Assembly: GCA_910588315.1 (NCBI GenBank)
Contig: CAJUQF010000075.1
Coordinates: forward strand, 1 to 8,121
DNA length: 8,121 nt
Source of the DNA: an uncultured Christensenellaceae bacterium
GTDB taxonomy: Bacteria > Bacillota > Clostridia > Christensenellales > Pumilibacteraceae
Direction: 5' to 3'
A program made the translations under genes and the position numbers. Shown here piece by piece: positions 6,922-8,121 of the stretch. How positions within the stretch are numbered: position 1 is the first letter of the stretch; each line of letters starts with the position of its first letter. The notes under the pieces are model-generated. The model was not told where the DNA came from, made no database searches, and saw nothing but the letters and a program-made list of their open reading frames with translations.

Positions 6922-6948
6922 TTTGTCGAAAAATTTTCATTCGACAAA
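6922..6948. promoter_or_regulatory. Operator-like perfect inverted repeat upstream of the -35 box
   Basis: TTTGTCGAA (6922-6930) and TTCGACAAA (6940-6948) are perfect 9-bp inverted arms around a 9-base AT-rich spacer, ending four bases from the -35 element. A third TTTGTC (6911-6916) repeats the half-site 11 bases (one helical turn) away and overlaps the -35 box. No T-run follows in either direction, so a transcription-factor site is a better reading than a terminator. I cannot name the regulator. Confidence 0.55.
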
Positions 6949-6958
6949 TAAATTAGGT

Positions 6959-6987
6959 ATTATACCACGTGGCTGTCTCCGAGCCAC
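6959..6987 (-). promoter_or_regulatory. Possible second, upstream extended -10 promoter
   Basis: A second TGGTATAAT occurs on the minus strand (6959-6967), 69 bases upstream of the one in the main promoter. A weak -35, GTGGCT (6982-6987, three of six), lies 17 bases away. The -10 is part of the short palindrome GGTATTATACC (6957-6967), and the -35 lies inside the stem-loop at 6968-6988. Plausible as a secondary start only. Confidence 0.3.
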
Positions 6988-7064
6988 GGGTCCGCGCGAA
7001 AAGCGCACAAGTTTCGCTGAAAGCAGCGGAACACACCGAATTTGTCGTCGGCAGCCATATGCCG
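6968..7064 (+). other. Row of four stem-loops (possible structured RNA or repeat)
   Basis: Four hairpins follow one another. (1) CGTGGCT 6968-6974 with AGCCACG 6982-6988, 7 bp and a 7-base loop. (2) A short GCGC/GCGC stem with a GAAAA loop near 6994-7006. (3) GTTTCGCTG 7011-7019 with CAGCGGAAC 7024-7032, 9 bp around AAAG. (4) CGGCA 7049-7053 with TGCCG 7060-7064. The third stem has a G-U pair as plus-strand RNA but a C-A mismatch as minus-strand RNA, which hints at the plus strand. No match to a known RNA family is recognised, and no T-run follows. Downstream, 7065-7186 shows only one weak long-loop inverted repeat (GGGCAAA 7138-7144 with TTTGCCC 7166-7172). Confidence 0.4.
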
Positions 7065-7186
7065 CGCGTAGCTTTGCGTGCTTATCACTTCAATAGAATA
7101 ACGCAATAAAAGCCAATCAATCTTGACCAAAGCAAGCGGGCAAAAATGCTTCTCGAATAACGACGTTTGCCCAAAACGAACGCCGC

Positions 7187-7621
7187 TCAGCCGCGTTTGC
7201 GCTTTTCTTCGAGTCTTTCGTCCGCAATATCCAACACGGTATCGAATGCCGAACGCATTTGCACTGCGCAGTCTATGTACTCGCGCGTACTGCCGCCATA
7301 AGGATCGGATATCGGCGAGCCGATAAGCTCTTCGAACGACACGGCATTGTCGGACCCGCATCTTTCCGCGTGCATATCCGACATGGCTACGATCAGATCC
7401 GCTTCGAGCGACATAGCTACTGTAAACGTTTTGGCGCAGGCGTTTTCGCTCAATGCGCTCCCTTTCTCGACGGCGAGTCCTGCACTCGAAACGGTAAAAT
7501 CGGACGCACGGCCTTTGCGTTTGAGATAGTCTTTAAACAAGAACTCCGCCATGGGCGAACGACACGTATTGCCGGTACACACGAATATTATATTCAGCTT
7601 TTTGTTATTTCCGTCAGGCAC
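7187..7621 (-). CDS. ywlE: Low-molecular-weight phosphatase, YwlE-like (probable protein-arginine phosphatase)
   Basis: Cytosolic phosphatase of the LMW-PTP fold. The 144-residue product has the P-loop CTGNTCRSP with nucleophile C15 and R21, and the general-acid loop SDPYGG with D106. The threonine at position 19 (CTGNT rather than CxGNI) is the residue tied to phospho-arginine specificity in B. subtilis YwlE, so a role reversing McsB-type arginine phosphorylation is inferred. Its place between sua5 and rpiB also matches ywlE. The start is GTG at 7621, supported by GGGAG (7632-7636) 10 bases upstream; it gives three or four extra residues before the first strand (LNIIFVCTGN). Oddity: between SAG (46-48) and ADLIVAM only 25 residues remain, about 13 fewer than in YwlE, removing most of a helix and the following strand. 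The frame is intact across this site, so activity is uncertain. Confidence 0.88.
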   Translation of the reverse strand: MPDGNNKKLNIIFVCTGNTCRSPMAEFLFKDYLKRKGRASDFTVSSAGLAVEKGSALSENACAKTFTVAMSLEADLIVAMSDMHAERCGSDNAVSFEELIGSPISDPYGGSTREYIDCAVQMRSAFDTVLDIADERLEEKRKRG

Positions 7622-7666
7622 GATAATTTAGCTCCCGAAATAATATGCAGTTGTTTTCGGTCGGAA

Positions 7667-8121
7667 TTAAATTATAAGTCCGCCGCTGAGTTTTATCAAC
7701 CTCGATATGAGCGACTCGCCTATTCCGGACGGGTCGACGCCTTCCGCTATGACCGCGTCGTAATGATCGGCATCCGCTTTTCTCAGCGCGGCGAAAAGGT
7801 TATGCGCGTACGCCTTATAATCTGCGCCGACGGTAAACGTCTTGCGCTCTCCGTATGCGCTTTTGTTTTTGTCCAAACATATGATCACAGCGCTGCGGTC
7901 TTGCCGTGAAAGCTCGTCGTATTTCGAACAGATGTTTTGCATCATACCGTCATAGTACGCAGAAAACATGACTTCTGCATTCGGCATATACGCACTGCCG
8001 ATCCGTGTCGTCTCGCGCACGGCAGTGACGGCGCCGATCTCTTTTTCTATCTGCTTTATCGTTACGCCGCCGGCTCTGAGTACGGTCGGCGGTTCGGTAC
8101 GCGCATCGATGACCGTAGACT
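7667..8121 (-). CDS. sua5: Threonylcarbamoyl-AMP synthase Sua5/YwlC (partial, C-terminal 150 residues)
   Basis: Makes threonylcarbamoyl-AMP from threonine, bicarbonate and ATP for the t6A37 modification of ANN-decoding tRNAs, working with TsaB, TsaD and TsaE. The frame is open to the right edge, so the N-terminal catalytic YrdC domain is mostly outside. The visible start, STVID and then VLRAGGVTIKQIEKEIG, is the end of the YrdC domain. After a linker, the rest is the Sua5-specific Rossmann-like domain, with SAVIICLDKN, YDAVIAEGVDPSGIGESLIS and RLIKLSGGLII at the C-terminus, matching the usual GxGxAIxNRLxKAA ending. This domain marks it as the long Sua5/YwlC form rather than short TsaC. A 45-base gap leads to the phosphatase gene, probably in the same transcript. 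Confidence 0.92.
   Translation of the reverse strand, partial: STVIDARTEPPTVLRAGGVTIKQIEKEIGAVTAVRETTRIGSAYMPNAEVMFSAYYDGMMQNICSKYDELSRQDRSAVIICLDKNKSAYGERKTFTVGADYKAYAHNLFAALRKADADHYDAVIAEGVDPSGIGESLISRLIKLSGGLII

Noticed and set aside
7138..7172. GGGCAAA/TTTGCCC inverted repeat as terminator of the phosphatase gene
   Set aside because: The loop is 21 bases and no T-run follows the stem on the minus strand.
1..8121. CRISPR array, tRNA or rRNA genes, insertion sequence, toxin-antitoxin or phage genes
   Set aside because: No spaced direct repeats, cloverleaf sequences, transposase-like frames or defence domains were seen on either strand.

Overview
The window looks like chromosomal DNA of an uncultured Bacillota (Clostridia-like) anaerobe. 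The evidence is a bacterial V/A-type rotary ATPase operon with a Na+-type rotor subunit, and an upstream Sua5 / arginine-phosphatase-type LMW phosphatase / RpiB cluster of the kind seen in Firmicutes. Base composition is moderate (roughly half GC), with frequent ATA, GCG and CGC codons. All convincing genes lie on the minus strand, so transcription runs from high to low coordinates. Both ends cut a gene: sua5 at the right edge and the catalytic ATPase subunit A at the left edge.

Layout in the direction of transcription: 8121-7667, C-terminal part of Sua5 (threonylcarbamoyl-AMP synthase); 7621-7187, a YwlE-like phosphatase with a GTG start and an unusually short middle; 7186-6843, a 344-base gap with a row of hairpins, two extended -10 promoters and a perfect 9-bp inverted repeat just upstream of the better promoter; 6842-6396, RpiB; then the V-ATPase genes: a G/H-type stalk coiled coil (6403-5936), I (5936-3927), K (3848-3375), E (3370-2786), C (2789-1869), F (1851-1528); a 495-base repeat-rich gap; and A (1032 to the window edge). 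B and D are expected just outside.

The ATPase genes are tightly packed (overlaps of 8, 1 and 4 bases, gaps of 4 and 17), which implies one transcript with translational coupling, probably initiated upstream of rpiB. I and K form the membrane ion channel and rotor ring, E and G/H the peripheral stalks, C and F parts of the central shaft, and A the ATP-hydrolysing head. The rotor subunit keeps the polar residues that coordinate Na+ in Enterococcus hirae NtpK, so the complex probably moves Na+.

I see no new defence or mobile system here; the coding content is conventional. The unexplained parts are the two long intergenic regions. The gap between F and A holds an 86-bp imperfect palindrome, a second hairpin and a TCATTTCGAG-type dispersed-repeat motif. 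The gap upstream of rpiB holds a block of four consecutive hairpins and an operator-like inverted repeat. The phosphatase with a missing internal segment, and a V-ATPase sitting where Bacillus has its F-ATPase, are also worth a second look.
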